NCBI GenBank assembly: GCA_900318345.1
Contig: ONKD01000005.1
Location: forward strand, 127,585 to 191,584
Origin: an uncultured Prevotellaceae bacterium
GTDB taxonomy: Bacteria; Bacteroidota; Bacteroidia; Bacteroidales; Muribaculaceae
Direction: 5' to 3'
DNA length: 64,000 nucleotides
Below the pieces are notes generated by a model. It searched no databases, was not told the DNA's origin, and saw only the letters and a list, made by a program, of their open reading frames with translations. The number at the start of each line of letters is the position of its first letter. Positions within the stretch are counted from its first letter, which is position 1. The position numbers were made by a program, and so were the translations under genes. This document shows, piece by piece, positions 35,509-46,126 of the stretch.

Positions 35509-36714
35509 ATGGATATTCTAGAGCTATATACCAATAGTCATAGGCTTGTTTCTCAGGTGAGTACAAAGAAAAAAAGGTATTTGTACCATCAGTTGCCTTG
35601 GGATGTGAGAATGCTTTGCATACGTGGTTCACGTGGAGTGGGCAAGACAACTTTATTGCTGCAACGCATGGCAGAAACATTTCCTGCGGGAAGTAATCAA
35701 GCCCTTTATGTCTCACTTGATGAACTATGGTTTAATGAGAATCGCTTGATAGATTTAGCTGAATATCATTATACCCATGGCGGTACACATCTCTTCCTTG
35801 ACGAAGTGCATCGTTACCCTCAAGAGAGTTGGGCTCAGGAAATCAAGAACATCTATGACCGCTATCCTGGCTTCCATGTAGTGTTTACGGGGTCATCTAT
35901 CCTTAAAATCGACCAGTCACAGGCCGATTTGTCCCGGCGATGCCTGTTTTTTACAATGCAGGGTCTCTCTTTCAGGGAATACCTGGAGTTTTACGATATA
36001 GCCCGGTTCGATCCTGTCACCCTCGATCAAGTACTGTCTAACCATGTCCAACTTGCCATGCAAATTACCCGTCAAGTTCACGTGTTACAGTATTTTGAAG
36101 ATTACTTGCAGCATGGCTATTATCCTTTTTATCATGAGATGGGCGATGGTTATGGGATGGCTTTGCGCCAAATGGTTGTGAATACCATTGAACAAGATAT
36201 CCCACAAGCCGAATCGGTGGGAACAAACACAATCAATCGCATGAAACGGTTGATTGCTCTTATCGCACGTGTGACCCCATTCACGGTCAACGTGAGCCGT
36301 ATTGCTGACACTCTGGAATGTGATCGTCAAACGGTACACAAATTATTGCGCACTATGCAACGGGCATCGCTCATCAACTTGTTGTTTAAAGGGCACAGCA
36401 ACATGCAACAATTGGTAAAACCCGAGAAAGTATATCTTGAGAATACAAACCTGATGTATGCATTGGCGAGAGAAATCAATTCAGGGAATATCCGTGAGAC
36501 GTTCTTTGCCAATCAGTTATTCAATGCGCATGAGTTAGCCTTTAGTGGTCAAGGGGATTTCCTGATTGACAACGCTCACACAATAGAGGTCGGTGGGCAT
36601 CGCAAGTCGTTTAGTCAAATCAAGGATCTGCCCGACAGTTATCTTGCCATTGATGATATAGAGATTGGCAATGGTAATCGCATTCCCTTGTGGTTATTCG
36701 GCTTCTTGTACTAA
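35509..36714 (+). CDS. AAA_14-type ATPase with DUF4143-like C-terminus
   Basis: A 401-residue P-loop ATPase: Walker A RGSRGVGKTTLL near residue 45, Walker B HLFLDEVHRYPQ near 95 and sensor VVFTGSSIL. The central part (about 230-300) includes a winged-helix segment (TPFTVNVSRIADTLECDRQTVHKLL). The C-terminal part ends in a degenerate restriction-enzyme-like fold (GDFLIDNAHTIEVGGHRKSFSQIKDLPDSYLAIDDIE). Such proteins are multi-copy in Bacteroidales, with no established function. The winged helix may bind the palindromes just upstream. AT-richer than its neighbours, suggesting transfer. A related protein is at 57150. Confidence 0.8.
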   Translation: MDILELYTNSHRLVSQVSTKKKRYLYHQLPWDVRMLCIRGSRGVGKTTLLLQRMAETFPAGSNQALYVSLDELWFNENRLIDLAEYHYTHGGTHLFLDEVHRYPQESWAQEIKNIYDRYPGFHVVFTGSSILKIDQSQADLSRRCLFFTMQGLSFREYLEFYDIARFDPVTLDQVLSNHVQLAMQITRQVHVLQYFEDYLQHGYYPFYHEMGDGYGMALRQMVVNTIEQDIPQAESVGTNTINRMKRLIALIARVTPFTVNVSRIADTLECDRQTVHKLLRTMQRASLINLLFKGHSNMQQLVKPEKVYLENTNLMYALAREINSGNIRETFFANQLFNAHELAFSGQGDFLIDNAHTIEVGGHRKSFSQIKDLPDSYLAIDDIEIGNGNRIPLWLFGFLY

Positions 36715-36787
36715 TTCATTGAAAAACAATATATTATTAATCTATGTTTTGCAATAGCAATAAAAAACATTAAGATCATAGACCAAT

Positions 36788-37891
36788 ATGGATCGTTCTT
36801 CACAGATTATCAGGACCAGTTGGATTGGCATCATCGCCAATGTGCTGCTGGCAGCGTTCAAGGCTGGCGTGGGAGTGCTCGCCAGTTCAGTGGCTATTGT
36901 TATGGATGCGGTGAACAACCTGAGCGACGCCCTGTCGAGCGTTATCACCATCGTCGGAACCAAACTCTCCCAGCGTCCCGCCGACAGGAAACACCCCTTC
37001 GGTTTCGGCCGCATCGAGTACTTCAGTGCCATTATCATCGCTGTGATTGTGCTCACGGCAGGCATTACCTCGCTCATCGAGTCCATCAAGAAGATCATCA
37101 ACCCCACCACGCCGTCCTATAGCACGGTCACACTCATTGTCATCATCGTGGCGATTGTCGTGAAGCTGGTCTTGGGGCAATATGTGAAGAAGAGGGGCGA
37201 GCAGTTGAAGAGCGATGCCCTGATCGCTTCGGGCTCCGATGCCCTGTTTGATGCCATCATCACGTTGGCCACCCTCATCTCAGCCGGTGTGATGCTGCTC
37301 TGGGGCGTTTCGCTCGACGGCATCCTGGGTGCCCTCATCTCCCTGGTCATCATCAAGGCGGGTATCGAGATGCTCGCTTCGCCCGTCAACGAGTTGCTGG
37401 GCGCCAAGGTCTCCCCCGAGCTGCTCTCGCAAATCAAGCGCGAGGTGGCCAGCTTCGACGGCGTGCGCGGTGTGTTTGACATCATCCTGCACAACTACGG
37501 TCCTGATGTGCAAATCGGCTCGCTCCACATCAATGTCCTCGATACGATGGATGCCCATCAGATTCACGGCCTGACGCGCCGCATCAGCGAGGAGATGTTT
37601 GCCCGTCACGGCATCATCATGACCGTCGGTATCTATGCCGTGGCGACGGGCGAGAATCGGCGTGCCGAGCTGCAACACACCGTCATGCAGGCCTTGGCAG
37701 CCAACGAACACATTGAGCAGGTGCACGGGTTCTACTACTTTGCCGACGAACACCGCATCTCGGTCGATGTCGTCCCTGACCTGACTATCCATGACGATGC
37801 AGCCTTTGTTGAGGAACTTAAAGCCGTGATACAGCCCCTCGTCCCCGACGAGCACGTCTCCATCGTCATCGACCACAACTACAGCGAGTAA
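36788..37891 (+). CDS. Cation diffusion facilitator (CDF) transporter
   Basis: A 367-residue inner-membrane metal/proton antiporter. Six hydrophobic segments lie in the first ~210 residues, with metal-site blocks AVNNLSDALSSV, KHPFGFGRIEYFSA and SGSDALFDAIITL. A cytoplasmic C-terminal domain of about 150 residues follows (FDIILHNYGPDVQIGSLHINV). Zinc, iron or manganese export is typical; the ion cannot be fixed from sequence. Confidence 0.9.
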   Translation: MDRSSQIIRTSWIGIIANVLLAAFKAGVGVLASSVAIVMDAVNNLSDALSSVITIVGTKLSQRPADRKHPFGFGRIEYFSAIIIAVIVLTAGITSLIESIKKIINPTTPSYSTVTLIVIIVAIVVKLVLGQYVKKRGEQLKSDALIASGSDALFDAIITLATLISAGVMLLWGVSLDGILGALISLVIIKAGIEMLASPVNELLGAKVSPELLSQIKREVASFDGVRGVFDIILHNYGPDVQIGSLHINVLDTMDAHQIHGLTRRISEEMFARHGIIMTVGIYAVATGENRRAELQHTVMQALAANEHIEQVHGFYYFADEHRISVDVVPDLTIHDDAAFVEELKAVIQPLVPDEHVSIVIDHNYSE

Positions 37892-37936
37892 TCCCTCCCA
37901 GAAGCTGTAGGGCCTCGCCTTGGCCTGGCCGCAACA

Positions 37937-37964
37937 CCCCACGCCAAGACGCAAAGGCGCAAAG
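37937..37964 (+). repeat. Dispersed CGCAAAG-type box
   Basis: CACCCCACGCCAAG, then ACGCAAAGGCGCAAAG. Clear relative of the box at 21415-21444. Confidence 0.6.
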
Positions 37965-38013
37965 CTATTTAAAAATTCGTGTAATTTATGGACAGTTAAG
38001 AGCGCGGATGCCC

Positions 38014-38041
38014 CTCTAAACCCTAACCTTTAACCTCTAAC
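38014..38041 (+). repeat. Four 7-bp units, CNCTAAC type
   Basis: CTCTAAA, CCCTAAC, CTTTAAC, CTCTAAC in phase, ending 25 bases from the stop of the minus-strand gene. A short GCTC-ACTCA-GCGAGC hairpin follows, as in the copies near 59761. Confidence 0.7.
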
Positions 38042-38065
38042 CTGCTCACTCAGCGAGCAAAGTAG

Positions 38066-39262
38066 TTACTTGTAACGGTCGCGGATGTTGTAAATCGCCT
38101 TGAAGATGTTGCGGTCTACCTCGGTGAAGGGGATGTTGCGACGCGCCATCACACGCTCGGCAATGGTGTAGAACGTCTCCAGAGGCACGTCCTTGAAGCC
38201 TGCAGTGGCACTACCCTCCTGGAACGAGGCAACGAAGTTGCGCGGGAAACCGGCGCCATGGATATTCACGCCAACGCCCAGCACTGTGGCTGTGTTGATC
38301 ATGCCATTCACGCCAATCTTGCTGTGGTCGCCCATAAACAGGCCGCAGAACTGCAGGCCCGTGCGCTCAAAGCGCTTGCTGGCATAGTTCCAGAGCTTGA
38401 TCTCGGCGTAGTCGTTCTTGAGGTTGCTCGCCGTGGTGCCGCCGCCGATGTTACACCACTCGCCGATGACCGCGTCGCCCAGGAAACCGTCGTGAGCCTT
38501 GTTGCTGTAGCCGATGAAGACGGTGTTCTCGACCTCGCCGCCAATCTTGACGTGTGGGCCGAGGGTGGTCGCGCCATAGACCTTGGCACCGATGCGCACC
38601 TTGGCATCATGGCAAGCGGCAAAGCCGCCACGAATGCATGCGCCCTCCATCACCTCGACATCCTTGCCGATGTAGATGGGACCAGATTGGGTGTTGAGCA
38701 TGGCGCCCTCGACATAGGCACCCTCCTCGACAAAGATGCGCTTGACATCGCCGATGACGGTATTAGTCGGGGACAGTGGCTGCGACTGGCGGCCAGCTGT
38801 CAGGCGGACAAAGTCCTGTTCCAAGACTTTGCCGTTGTACTCAAAGATGTCATACAAGTGGCGCAGGACCAATGGCTTGCGCTTGGGATATAGCACACGG
38901 CTGTAGTGGCGCGCGTCAAAGTCGTGAGCATTGCCGTTAAAGGCTATCAGTTCCTCGCCCACCATGAGGGCCTCGCCCTCTTGCAAGTCAAGCACCAGCT
39001 GGGCCAACTTGGGTGTTGGAATAACGTGCCCCGCTACCATGAGGTTGCTGCTGCGACGTGCGTGCAGTGGGAACTTCTTCTTGAGGTAGGGAACCGTGAG
39101 GTAGCTGTAAGTGGCCTCGCCCAGCATAGCCTGCCATTTCTCGGCGATGGTGGTGATGCCCACGCGCAATTCGGCCGTGGGACGCGTATAAGTGAACGGC
39201 ATCAGGTGCTTGCGCACCTCGTTGTCGTCAAACAGGATGACATTGAGTGCAGTCTTTTTCAT
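38066..39262 (-). CDS. GlmU-like sugar nucleotidyltransferase / left-handed beta-helix protein
   Basis: A 398-residue cytoplasmic protein of the Bacteroidota GlmU_N family. The N-terminus is diagnostic (ILFDDNEVRKHLMPFTYTRPTAELRVGI). From about residue 175 a left-handed beta-helix of hexapeptide repeats follows (GPIYIGKDVEVMEGACIRGG, AKVYGATTLGPHVKIGGEVENTVFIG). It probably forms an activated sugar such as UDP-GlcNAc. It lacks the canonical pyrophosphorylase G-x-G-T-R start of E. coli GlmU, so bifunctionality is unproven. Confidence 0.8.
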   Translation of the reverse strand: MKKTALNVILFDDNEVRKHLMPFTYTRPTAELRVGITTIAEKWQAMLGEATYSYLTVPYLKKKFPLHARRSSNLMVAGHVIPTPKLAQLVLDLQEGEALMVGEELIAFNGNAHDFDARHYSRVLYPKRKPLVLRHLYDIFEYNGKVLEQDFVRLTAGRQSQPLSPTNTVIGDVKRIFVEEGAYVEGAMLNTQSGPIYIGKDVEVMEGACIRGGFAACHDAKVRIGAKVYGATTLGPHVKIGGEVENTVFIGYSNKAHDGFLGDAVIGEWCNIGGGTTASNLKNDYAEIKLWNYASKRFERTGLQFCGLFMGDHSKIGVNGMINTATVLGVGVNIHGAGFPRNFVASFQEGSATAGFKDVPLETFYTIAERVMARRNIPFTEVDRNIFKAIYNIRDRYK

Positions 39263-39287
39263 CGTGTCGTGATTGATTTATTGGCGA

Positions 39288-39295
39288 CAAAAGTA
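39288..39295 (-). promoter_or_regulatory. -7 element TACTTTTG of the GlmU-like gene
   Basis: Minus-strand TAnnTTTG match 26 bases before the ATG; no -33 box evident. Confidence 0.4.
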
Positions 39296-39315
39296 CTTGA
39301 TTTTCTTGAATTATC

Positions 39316-39346
39316 TTGTATCGATGCATGAAAATGGTTAATTTTG
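39316..39346 (+). promoter_or_regulatory. Promoter of rfbC
   Basis: TTG (39316-39318), 20 bases, TAATTTTG (39339-39346), 29 bases before the ATG. Divergent from the GlmU-like promoter. Confidence 0.65.
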
Positions 39347-39375
39347 CCGATAATTTCATCAACTAATGCCAAGGT

Positions 39376-39933
39376 ATGGATTTCATTGAACAAGACATAA
39401 AAGGGGTTTGGGTCATCCAACCCAAGAAGTTTGGCGATAGCCGGGGATATTTCTGCGAGGTCTTCAAGCAAGCCGAGTTTGATGCCCACGTGGGGCATGT
39501 TGACTTTGTACAGGACAACGAGTCATTCTCGGGGCATGGGGTGTTGCGTGGCTTGCACTTCCAGCGCGGCGAGTTCAGCCAGGCCAAGCTAGTGCGTGTC
39601 TCACAGGGCACTGTGCTTGATGTCGTGGTGGACTTGCGTAAGGGAAGCCCAACTTGGGGAAAGCATGTCGCCGTCGAGCTGAGCGCCGAAACGGGTCGGC
39701 AACTGTTCATCCCACGTGGCTTTGCCCATGGCTTTGTTGTCTTGAGTGATGTGGCACAGTTCCAGTACAAGGTGGATAATCCCTATGCGCCACAAAGCGA
39801 GGCCACCTTGCGCTTTGATGAGCCAGCGCTGGGTATCGACTGGCGCATAGCACCCAATGAAATGCTCTTGAGCGAGAAAGACCTCAAGGGCATGAGCCTG
39901 AATGAAATGACACCAGATTTCCTTGGTTTCTGA
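39376..39933 (+). CDS. rfbC: dTDP-4-dehydrorhamnose 3,5-epimerase
   Basis: A 185-residue cupin-fold enzyme of dTDP-L-rhamnose synthesis. Signatures: GVWVIQPKKFGDSRGYF, SGHGVLRGLHFQ (catalytic His), TGRQLFIPRGFAHGF and YKVDNPYAPQSEATLRFDEPALGIDW. Full length. No rfbA, rfbB or rfbD is adjacent, so the pathway genes are dispersed. It converges on the DUF6056 gene with a 28-base gap. Confidence 0.95.
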   Translation: MDFIEQDIKGVWVIQPKKFGDSRGYFCEVFKQAEFDAHVGHVDFVQDNESFSGHGVLRGLHFQRGEFSQAKLVRVSQGTVLDVVVDLRKGSPTWGKHVAVELSAETGRQLFIPRGFAHGFVVLSDVAQFQYKVDNPYAPQSEATLRFDEPALGIDWRIAPNEMLLSEKDLKGMSLNEMTPDFLGF

Positions 39934-39961
39934 CGCTTCTCTCAAGAGGGGGGCTTTTGTT

Positions 39962-41548
39962 CTACTCCAGGAGCTTGATTTCCTTTAATTGCTGATTCAA
40001 CGAGGCACGCGTCTTGTTGACAATCGCATATTGCTCTCCATCAATAGGCAAAACCCTCACAGCGACAACTTGGCTGTAGGTTGAGCCTGTACATTTGTCA
40101 CAAATCCGATTCATCGGCCACGGCAGCGAACTGAATTTTGAAGGGTGATAAACAAGTTCTGCCTGAATTGGCGTTTGCCCGTCGGTCAATCTCTTGGCGT
40201 AGAAAGGCAACCCCTCAAGCGTGTGGAACTCCTGATAGGCATTGGCGTTAGAGCGCAGGTCGTTGATAAAGATGTCGGGCCAAAAATAGGTCATCCGGCC
40301 GGTGATGCCATAATACTTGGGAATCCAGTCATCCTCGCCAAAATATTTCACCTCGTCAATGCCGGTTTTGATGCCTAGTCCGGCATAATCCAGCACAAAC
40401 CGCCTCACACAGGATGATGGCTCAATGACCTCGGTGGTGATGATGACGCTGTCACCAGCGGCAACCTGGGCCAACTCGGTCTGGGCGACAGCATGGCTTC
40501 TCGCACTAGCCGAAATCGCATAGACCGCAAAAGCCAGCACGCACAAGTTGGCCATTGTCACAATAGCAGTGTTGTTTACTTTATCCCAGTTGATGGTTCT
40601 CAACAGTAATAGTAACGAGAACAGCTCGATGCCAAACCTGGAGTGGGAAAAATAGAAACCGGTGAAGATGATGAAACAGATTGAAATCAACGTCGCCAGT
40701 ATCAGGATTTGCTCTCGCTTGACCCATTCACCGAGCTTCATTTTCCTGAAAACCACCTTGATGAGCACAACAGCAACCAGGATAAAGAAAATACCCAGGT
40801 TTTGCAAGTTTTTCACGCGATCAAGCAGGCTGATGTACTGGGCCGATGTGCTAAGCGCCCTATGGATAGCAGCAGGCGAGAAGACGATGAACAGTGCCCC
40901 CAGATAGAACCCCGCTAACATACACAAGCGATGCTTGGTCAACTGCTCGCGGTGAAAAACGTAGTAGATGAAATAAGCCGCACCTAAGCCAACAATCATG
41001 GCCTCGTTGGTCCAGCCACAGACAAAGCCGAACAGGATTAGCGGCACGTGATATCGCTTGGCAATCTCCTCTTTTTCAATCAGGTGGATGAAAAACAGGA
41101 GAAGTATAGCCATCCACAAATAGTTGCAGGAACCACTCAACCACAGGAAGACATACTTGAACCCCGTCATCACAAGGAACACCAGGATGAATGCCACCGA
41201 CATGATGCTGTAATACTGTTTCTTATCGCGTGATGTGGCGACAGCAAGGGCATACAGGAACACAGCGAAAAAGATCGCGTTGAAGACGTTAAACAGCCCT
41301 TTGCCCAAAATACCGTCAAATAACTGCACGAAAAAATGAGCGACGAAGCGGCCATTGAACGATAAATAATGGTGCCACTGGCTGACCAGAATGTCTCCGA
41401 CAGAACGGATGGGCTCCAGCGTGCCAAAGATGAAAGCATAATGCCAATCGTCGAGAAACAATGGCGTGAAATGATTGAGAAACCACATCACAACGGTGAC
41501 AGCTAGGAGAAGCGCCACACACAAAACTTTATTGGGCAGCTTGTTCAT
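39962..41548 (-). CDS. DUF6056 family membrane protein (copy 2)
   Basis: A 528-residue polytopic inner-membrane protein with about 10-11 helices. N-terminal block FTPLFLDDWHYAFIFGT, then SQWHHYLSFNGRFVAHFFVQLFDG, and GFVCGWTNEAMIVGLGAAYF. The Asp pair in the first loop and overall layout recall GT-C glycosyltransferases; DUF6056 function is unknown to me. It is a tandem duplicate of the gene upstream and its ATG overlaps that gene's TGA, so both are co-translated. Confidence 0.8.
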   Translation of the reverse strand: MNKLPNKVLCVALLLAVTVVMWFLNHFTPLFLDDWHYAFIFGTLEPIRSVGDILVSQWHHYLSFNGRFVAHFFVQLFDGILGKGLFNVFNAIFFAVFLYALAVATSRDKKQYYSIMSVAFILVFLVMTGFKYVFLWLSGSCNYLWMAILLLFFIHLIEKEEIAKRYHVPLILFGFVCGWTNEAMIVGLGAAYFIYYVFHREQLTKHRLCMLAGFYLGALFIVFSPAAIHRALSTSAQYISLLDRVKNLQNLGIFFILVAVVLIKVVFRKMKLGEWVKREQILILATLISICFIIFTGFYFSHSRFGIELFSLLLLLRTINWDKVNNTAIVTMANLCVLAFAVYAISASARSHAVAQTELAQVAAGDSVIITTEVIEPSSCVRRFVLDYAGLGIKTGIDEVKYFGEDDWIPKYYGITGRMTYFWPDIFINDLRSNANAYQEFHTLEGLPFYAKRLTDGQTPIQAELVYHPSKFSSLPWPMNRICDKCTGSTYSQVVAVRVLPIDGEQYAIVNKTRASLNQQLKEIKLLE

Positions 41549-43185
41549 CAGTTTTTACTGTTAGTTGGTGTTTCGCCCATCGCTATGGCTTTTTCTGAGC
41601 CATGTTCTACCAGTTCGATGCTCTTGAGGCGGTGATCCTGTGACGGGCGAGGCCGGCGTATAAAAGCATATTGTTGCCCGTCAACGGTCATGAATTTCAC
41701 GTCCGAGATGTCCCAATCGGTCACATCCATGAATTTCATCACCGTGCGGTTAAGCGGCCAAGGCAGGTTGTTGTATTTTGATGGCTCATAAGTCAACTCG
41801 GCATACCAGATGTTATGGTCAGGGTTGACCCTGATGGCATAGAAAGGCCAGTCGTCCATGGTGCGGAAATCATTGTATAATTCGGGATGGGCATGCAAGT
41901 CATCCACAAAATACTTGGGAATCATATACACCAGTTTGCCATGATTGCCATAATAGTCGGCAATCCAGTCATCGTCACCATAGTATTTTTCCTCATCAAG
42001 TTCACCATGCAGTCCATATCCGTAATAGTCCAGCACAAAGCGGCGCAGGTAGGATGACGTCTTGATGGGATTGGAAGTGAGAATCACCGACTCGCCTCTT
42101 GATGCGGGCTCTAGCTCCTCTTGACCAACCGAGTAGCACTTGGCACACACGGTAACGGCATATATCGCAAAAGCCAGCACACAGACGTTAGCCACAGTGG
42201 CTACGGTGTTACTCAATCTGTCCCAATTGATGGCCCTTAACAGCAGCATAAGTGAGAAAAGCTCGATGCCAAAGCGGGAGTGGACGAGATTGAAACCAGT
42301 CCACAGGATGAACACGAGCGAAACGACAAGGGCAATAATCAGCACTTGCTCTTTCTTTACCCATTGCTTGAAATGCAATTTCCTGAAAGCGGCCTTACCC
42401 AAGATGAACAGCACTAACAAGAAGAAAATCCTCAGATTCTGCATGTTCACCAGTCGGTCCATGGGGGTGATGTTGCGGGCGGTGGTAGTGAGCGCCCTGT
42501 TGATTGCCGCCGGAGAAAAGACTAAGAACAAAGCGCCTATAACGAAACCTGCCAGCAAATAAACCCTATGAGCCTTGAGTTGTTTCCAGTGAGTGATATA
42601 GTAGAAGAAATAGGCGGCACCAAGACCCACAACCATGGCCTCGTTGGTCCAGCCACAGACAAAGCCGAACAGGATTAGCAACACATGGTATTTCTTGGAA
42701 ACCTCCTCTCTTTCCATCAAGCGGAAGAAAATCAGGAGGGGTATCGCCATCCACAGGTAATTACATGCTCCGCTCATCCACAGGAAAACATACTTGAACC
42801 CCGCCATGACCAGTAGCATCAGGATAAATGCCACCGACATGATTTTATAGTATTGCTTCTTATCCCTCGATGTGACTACTGCCAACACATAGAGCAAAAC
42901 AGCAAAGAATATGGCATTGAAGACGTTAAACAGCCCTTTGCCCAGGATGCCGTCAAATAATTGCACGAAAACGTGTGGGATGAAGCGGCCATTGAATGAT
43001 AAGTAATGGTGCCATTGGCTCACAAAGATGTCACCGATGGTGCGGATAGGGGTTTGAGTCCCGAAGAAAAAGCAGTAGTGCCAATCGTCACAGAATATAG
43101 GTGTGAACCGGTTGAAAAAGTACATCACTATTGCAACGACCACGAGAAAAACCGCACACAGGGTCTTATGATTCAGTTTAATCAT
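41548..43185 (-). CDS. DUF6056 family membrane protein (copy 1)
   Basis: A 545-residue protein strongly similar along its length to the following gene product (FTPIFCDDWHYCFFFGT, SQWHHYLSFNGRFIPHVFVQLFDG, FGFVCGWTNEAMVVGLGAAYFFYY). It has about 10-11 membrane helices and a periplasmic C-terminal region of ~170 residues. The two copies have diverged mainly in the C-terminal part. A GT-C-like transferase for a surface glycan is plausible but unproven. First gene of the pair. Confidence 0.8.
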   Translation of the reverse strand: MIKLNHKTLCAVFLVVVAIVMYFFNRFTPIFCDDWHYCFFFGTQTPIRTIGDIFVSQWHHYLSFNGRFIPHVFVQLFDGILGKGLFNVFNAIFFAVLLYVLAVVTSRDKKQYYKIMSVAFILMLLVMAGFKYVFLWMSGACNYLWMAIPLLIFFRLMEREEVSKKYHVLLILFGFVCGWTNEAMVVGLGAAYFFYYITHWKQLKAHRVYLLAGFVIGALFLVFSPAAINRALTTTARNITPMDRLVNMQNLRIFFLLVLFILGKAAFRKLHFKQWVKKEQVLIIALVVSLVFILWTGFNLVHSRFGIELFSLMLLLRAINWDRLSNTVATVANVCVLAFAIYAVTVCAKCYSVGQEELEPASRGESVILTSNPIKTSSYLRRFVLDYYGYGLHGELDEEKYYGDDDWIADYYGNHGKLVYMIPKYFVDDLHAHPELYNDFRTMDDWPFYAIRVNPDHNIWYAELTYEPSKYNNLPWPLNRTVMKFMDVTDWDISDVKFMTVDGQQYAFIRRPRPSQDHRLKSIELVEHGSEKAIAMGETPTNSKN

Positions 43186-43270
43186 GCTTGTTCAGTTCTA
43201 GAGGTTTTAAAACAGCAGGGTCAATCTCTGCTTAAAAATGAGGGATGATACCCACCGTGATAACTGACTG

Positions 43271-43278
43271 CAAAATTA
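43271..43278 (-). promoter_or_regulatory. -7 element TAATTTTG of the DUF6056 pair
   Basis: Minus-strand TAnnTTTG match 86 bases before the ATG at 43185; no -33 box found. Confidence 0.4.
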
Positions 43279-43377
43279 GTGTTTTTCTTTAATACGACAC
43301 TCATGTTTGGGTTGGAAATAAAAAATGTGTGGACGGCAGCTACCGCCCACACATAAGAAAGTTGATATACAAGTGAC

Positions 43378-45966
43378 TCAGTTCTTGAAAATCAAACCGC
43401 TGCTATCGGCATCAATGATAATGGGGTGCTCACGGTTGACCTTTGCAGCAATGATGTCCTTACTCAATTGGTTAAGCACCATACCCTGGATAGCTCGTTT
43501 CACGGGACGTGCGCCAAACTCGGGGTCATATCCAGCTCGAGCGAGCAGGGCGATGGCAGCATCGGTTGCCTCGAGCGTGATACCGTTCTTGGCGAGCATC
43601 TTCTTAAGGCCAGCCAGCTGCATGGTGACGATCTGGCGAATTTGCTCCTCATCGAGAGGCGTGAACATGATGATCTCGTCGATACGGTTCAAGAACTCGG
43701 GTCTGATGGTCTTCTTCAACATCTCCATGACATCATCTCGAGTGCGTCCGATGACTTCATCGCGGTTATCGGCGTTCAAGTGCTCGAAGCGTTCACGAAT
43801 GAGGTTGGAACCCATGTTGCTCGTCATGATGATGATGGTGTTCTTGAAATTGACTGTGCGTCCCTTGTTATCGGTCAAGCGACCGTCGTCAAGTACTTGC
43901 AGCAACACGTTAAACACGTCGGGATGAGCCTTCTCGATCTCATCAAAAAGCACCACCGAGTAGGGCTTGCGCCTAACGGCCTCAGTCAGTTGGCCGCCCT
44001 CGTCATAGCCCACATAGCCAGGAGGCGAACCGATGAGTCGGGTGACTGAGAACTTCTCCTGGTACTCACTCATGTCGATACGGGTCATCATGTTCTCATC
44101 GTTGAACATATAGTCGGCAAGAGCCTTGGCAAGTTCTGTCTTGCCCACACCTGTGGTGCCCAGGAATATGAATGAGCCGATGGGGCGGCGCGGGTCGTTC
44201 AAGCCGGCGCGACTGCGACGCACGGCATCACTGATGGCCTTGATTGCATCGTCCTGGCCCACAACACGCTTGTGCAACTCTTCCTCCAAGTGAAGCAGTT
44301 TCTCTTTCTCGCTCTGCAGCATCTTGGTGACGGGGATACCTGTCCAGCGTGAGACAATCTCGGCGATGTCATCGCTGTCAACCTCCTCTTTGATGAGCGC
44401 TTTATCGCCTTGCATTTCTTTAAGGCGCTGTTGGATTTGCTCGTTCTCGTCTTGTTTCTGCTTAATGAGCGAGTAGCGGATCTCGGCAACCCTGCCGTAG
44501 TCGCCGTTGCGTTCGGCGCGTTCAGCCTCAAAGTTAAGCTGCTCGATATCGATCTTGTTCTGCTGGATGCGGTTGATCATCTCCTTCTCACTCTTCCACT
44601 TGGCGTTGTAATCGCTCTCGCGGTCTTTGAGATTGGCGATCTGTTTGTCCAGGTCGGCAATGCGGTTCTCATCACCATCACGCTTGATGGCGGCACGCTC
44701 AATCTCAAGCTGGGAAATCTTGCGCGAGATCTCATCGAGGCCCTGAGGAACACTATCCATCTCGATGCGCAACTTGGCTGCAGCTTCATCAATCAGGTCG
44801 ATGGCCTTGTCGGGCAAGAAGCGGTCACTGATGTAGCGCTGACTCAGCTGCACGGCGGCAATGATGGCATCATCCTTGATACGCACCTTGTGGTGGTTCT
44901 CATATTTCTCTTTCAATCCGCGCAGGATGGCGATCGAGCTTTCCTCATCAGGCTCATCGACCATGACGATCTGGAAACGGCGCTCAAGTGCTTTGTCCTT
45001 CTCAAAATATTTCTGGTATTCGTCAAGCGTTGTTGCACCAATGCTGCGCAGGTCTCCACGCGCCAGTGCTGGTTTGAGGATGTTGGCGGCATCCATCGCC
45101 CCGCTACTTTTGCCAGCCCCCACAAGGGTGTGGATCTCATCGATGAACAGGATGATTTCACCATTTGCTTGGGTGATTTCGTTGATGACCGACTTGAGCC
45201 TTTCCTCAAATTCGCCTTGATACTTGGCTCCGGCAATCAGTGCGCCCATATCGAGCGAGTAAACCTGTTTCATTTTCAGGTTTTCGGGCACGTCTCCCCG
45301 CACAATTCGCTGCGCCAGCCCCTCGACAATCGCAGTCTTGCCGGTTCCTGGCTCACCAATAAGAATAGGATTATTCTTGGTGCGGCGGCTCAGAATCTGC
45401 AGCACACGGCGGATTTCGTCATCTCGTCCAATGACAGGGTCTAGTTTGCCCTGGCGGGCACGTTCATTCAGGTTGACGGCATACTTACTCAAAGCGTTAT
45501 ACTGTTCCTCGGCGCTCTGTGATGTGGCGTTTTTGCCTTTGCGCAGCTCGTCGATGGCGGCCTTGAGATCATCTCGGGTCATTCCAGCATCCTTCAAAAT
45601 ACTGGAAGCCGTTGACTTGATCTCAAACAATGCCATGAGCAGCGCTTCGACCGTTACATACTGGTCGCCATTCTTGCTGGCGATGTCACCAGCTTTGTCA
45701 ATAACCTGGCTTGCGTAATTGCTCAGGTAAGGCTCACCGCCGCTTACTCGTGGCAGTTTTTGTAAAACCGCTTCAAGAGGACGCTCCACGTTGTTGGCGT
45801 TGATATCCAGTTTCTGGAAAATGAAACGCACAACAGCATCGCCCTCTGTCAGGACGGCTTTCAGCAGATGCTCAGGCTCAATGGCCTGATGACCATTGGC
45901 TCGGGTCAGTTCTACTGACTTCTGCACAACCTCTTGTGCTTTGATAGTGAAATTGTTAAAGTTCAT
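43378..45966 (-). CDS. clpB: ATP-dependent disaggregase ClpB
   Basis: An 862-residue Hsp100 chaperone that rescues aggregated proteins with DnaK. Order: N-domain (1-145), first AAA+ module with [10 protein letters not shown] and [14 protein letters not shown], a coiled-coil middle domain (about 405-530, [12 protein letters not shown]...), second AAA+ module with [15 protein letters not shown] and [14 protein letters not shown], and the C-terminal D2-small domain. All motifs are intact and the length is standard. Upstream AAAGGAGAAAC gives a good ribosome-binding site. With hsp20 it represents the heat-shock set of this window. Confidence 0.97.
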   Translation of the reverse strand: MNFNNFTIKAQEVVQKSVELTRANGHQAIEPEHLLKAVLTEGDAVVRFIFQKLDINANNVERPLEAVLQKLPRVSGGEPYLSNYASQVIDKAGDIASKNGDQYVTVEALLMALFEIKSTASSILKDAGMTRDDLKAAIDELRKGKNATSQSAEEQYNALSKYAVNLNERARQGKLDPVIGRDDEIRRVLQILSRRTKNNPILIGEPGTGKTAIVEGLAQRIVRGDVPENLKMKQVYSLDMGALIAGAKYQGEFEERLKSVINEITQANGEIILFIDEIHTLVGAGKSSGAMDAANILKPALARGDLRSIGATTLDEYQKYFEKDKALERRFQIVMVDEPDEESSIAILRGLKEKYENHHKVRIKDDAIIAAVQLSQRYISDRFLPDKAIDLIDEAAAKLRIEMDSVPQGLDEISRKISQLEIERAAIKRDGDENRIADLDKQIANLKDRESDYNAKWKSEKEMINRIQQNKIDIEQLNFEAERAERNGDYGRVAEIRYSLIKQKQDENEQIQQRLKEMQGDKALIKEEVDSDDIAEIVSRWTGIPVTKMLQSEKEKLLHLEEELHKRVVGQDDAIKAISDAVRRSRAGLNDPRRPIGSFIFLGTTGVGKTELAKALADYMFNDENMMTRIDMSEYQEKFSVTRLIGSPPGYVGYDEGGQLTEAVRRKPYSVVLFDEIEKAHPDVFNVLLQVLDDGRLTDNKGRTVNFKNTIIIMTSNMGSNLIRERFEHLNADNRDEVIGRTRDDVMEMLKKTIRPEFLNRIDEIIMFTPLDEEQIRQIVTMQLAGLKKMLAKNGITLEATDAAIALLARAGYDPEFGARPVKRAIQGMVLNQLSKDIIAAKVNREHPIIIDADSSGLIFKN

Positions 45967-46075
45967 ATATTGTTTCTCCTTTCATTCTGTGTGATTGTAC
46001 AATATGAATCTTCAACACTTATGCCAATCAATAATATCTGCCATTTTGTCATGTTTACTAAAAGGGTTCAAAAAT

Positions 46076-46106
46076 AAAGCGACCCACATCGATCGTGAGT
46101 CGCTTT
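46076..46106 (-). terminator. Terminator of the Wza-like gene
   Basis: AAAGCGAC (46076-46083) pairs with GTCGCTTT (46099-46106). On the minus strand it is followed by ATTTTTG. Confidence 0.8.
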
Positions 46107-46126
46107 ACATTGTATGATTCTAATAA

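Noticed and set aside
44410-45444. 344-codon plus-strand frame opposite clpB
   Set aside because: Antisense shadow of ClpB.
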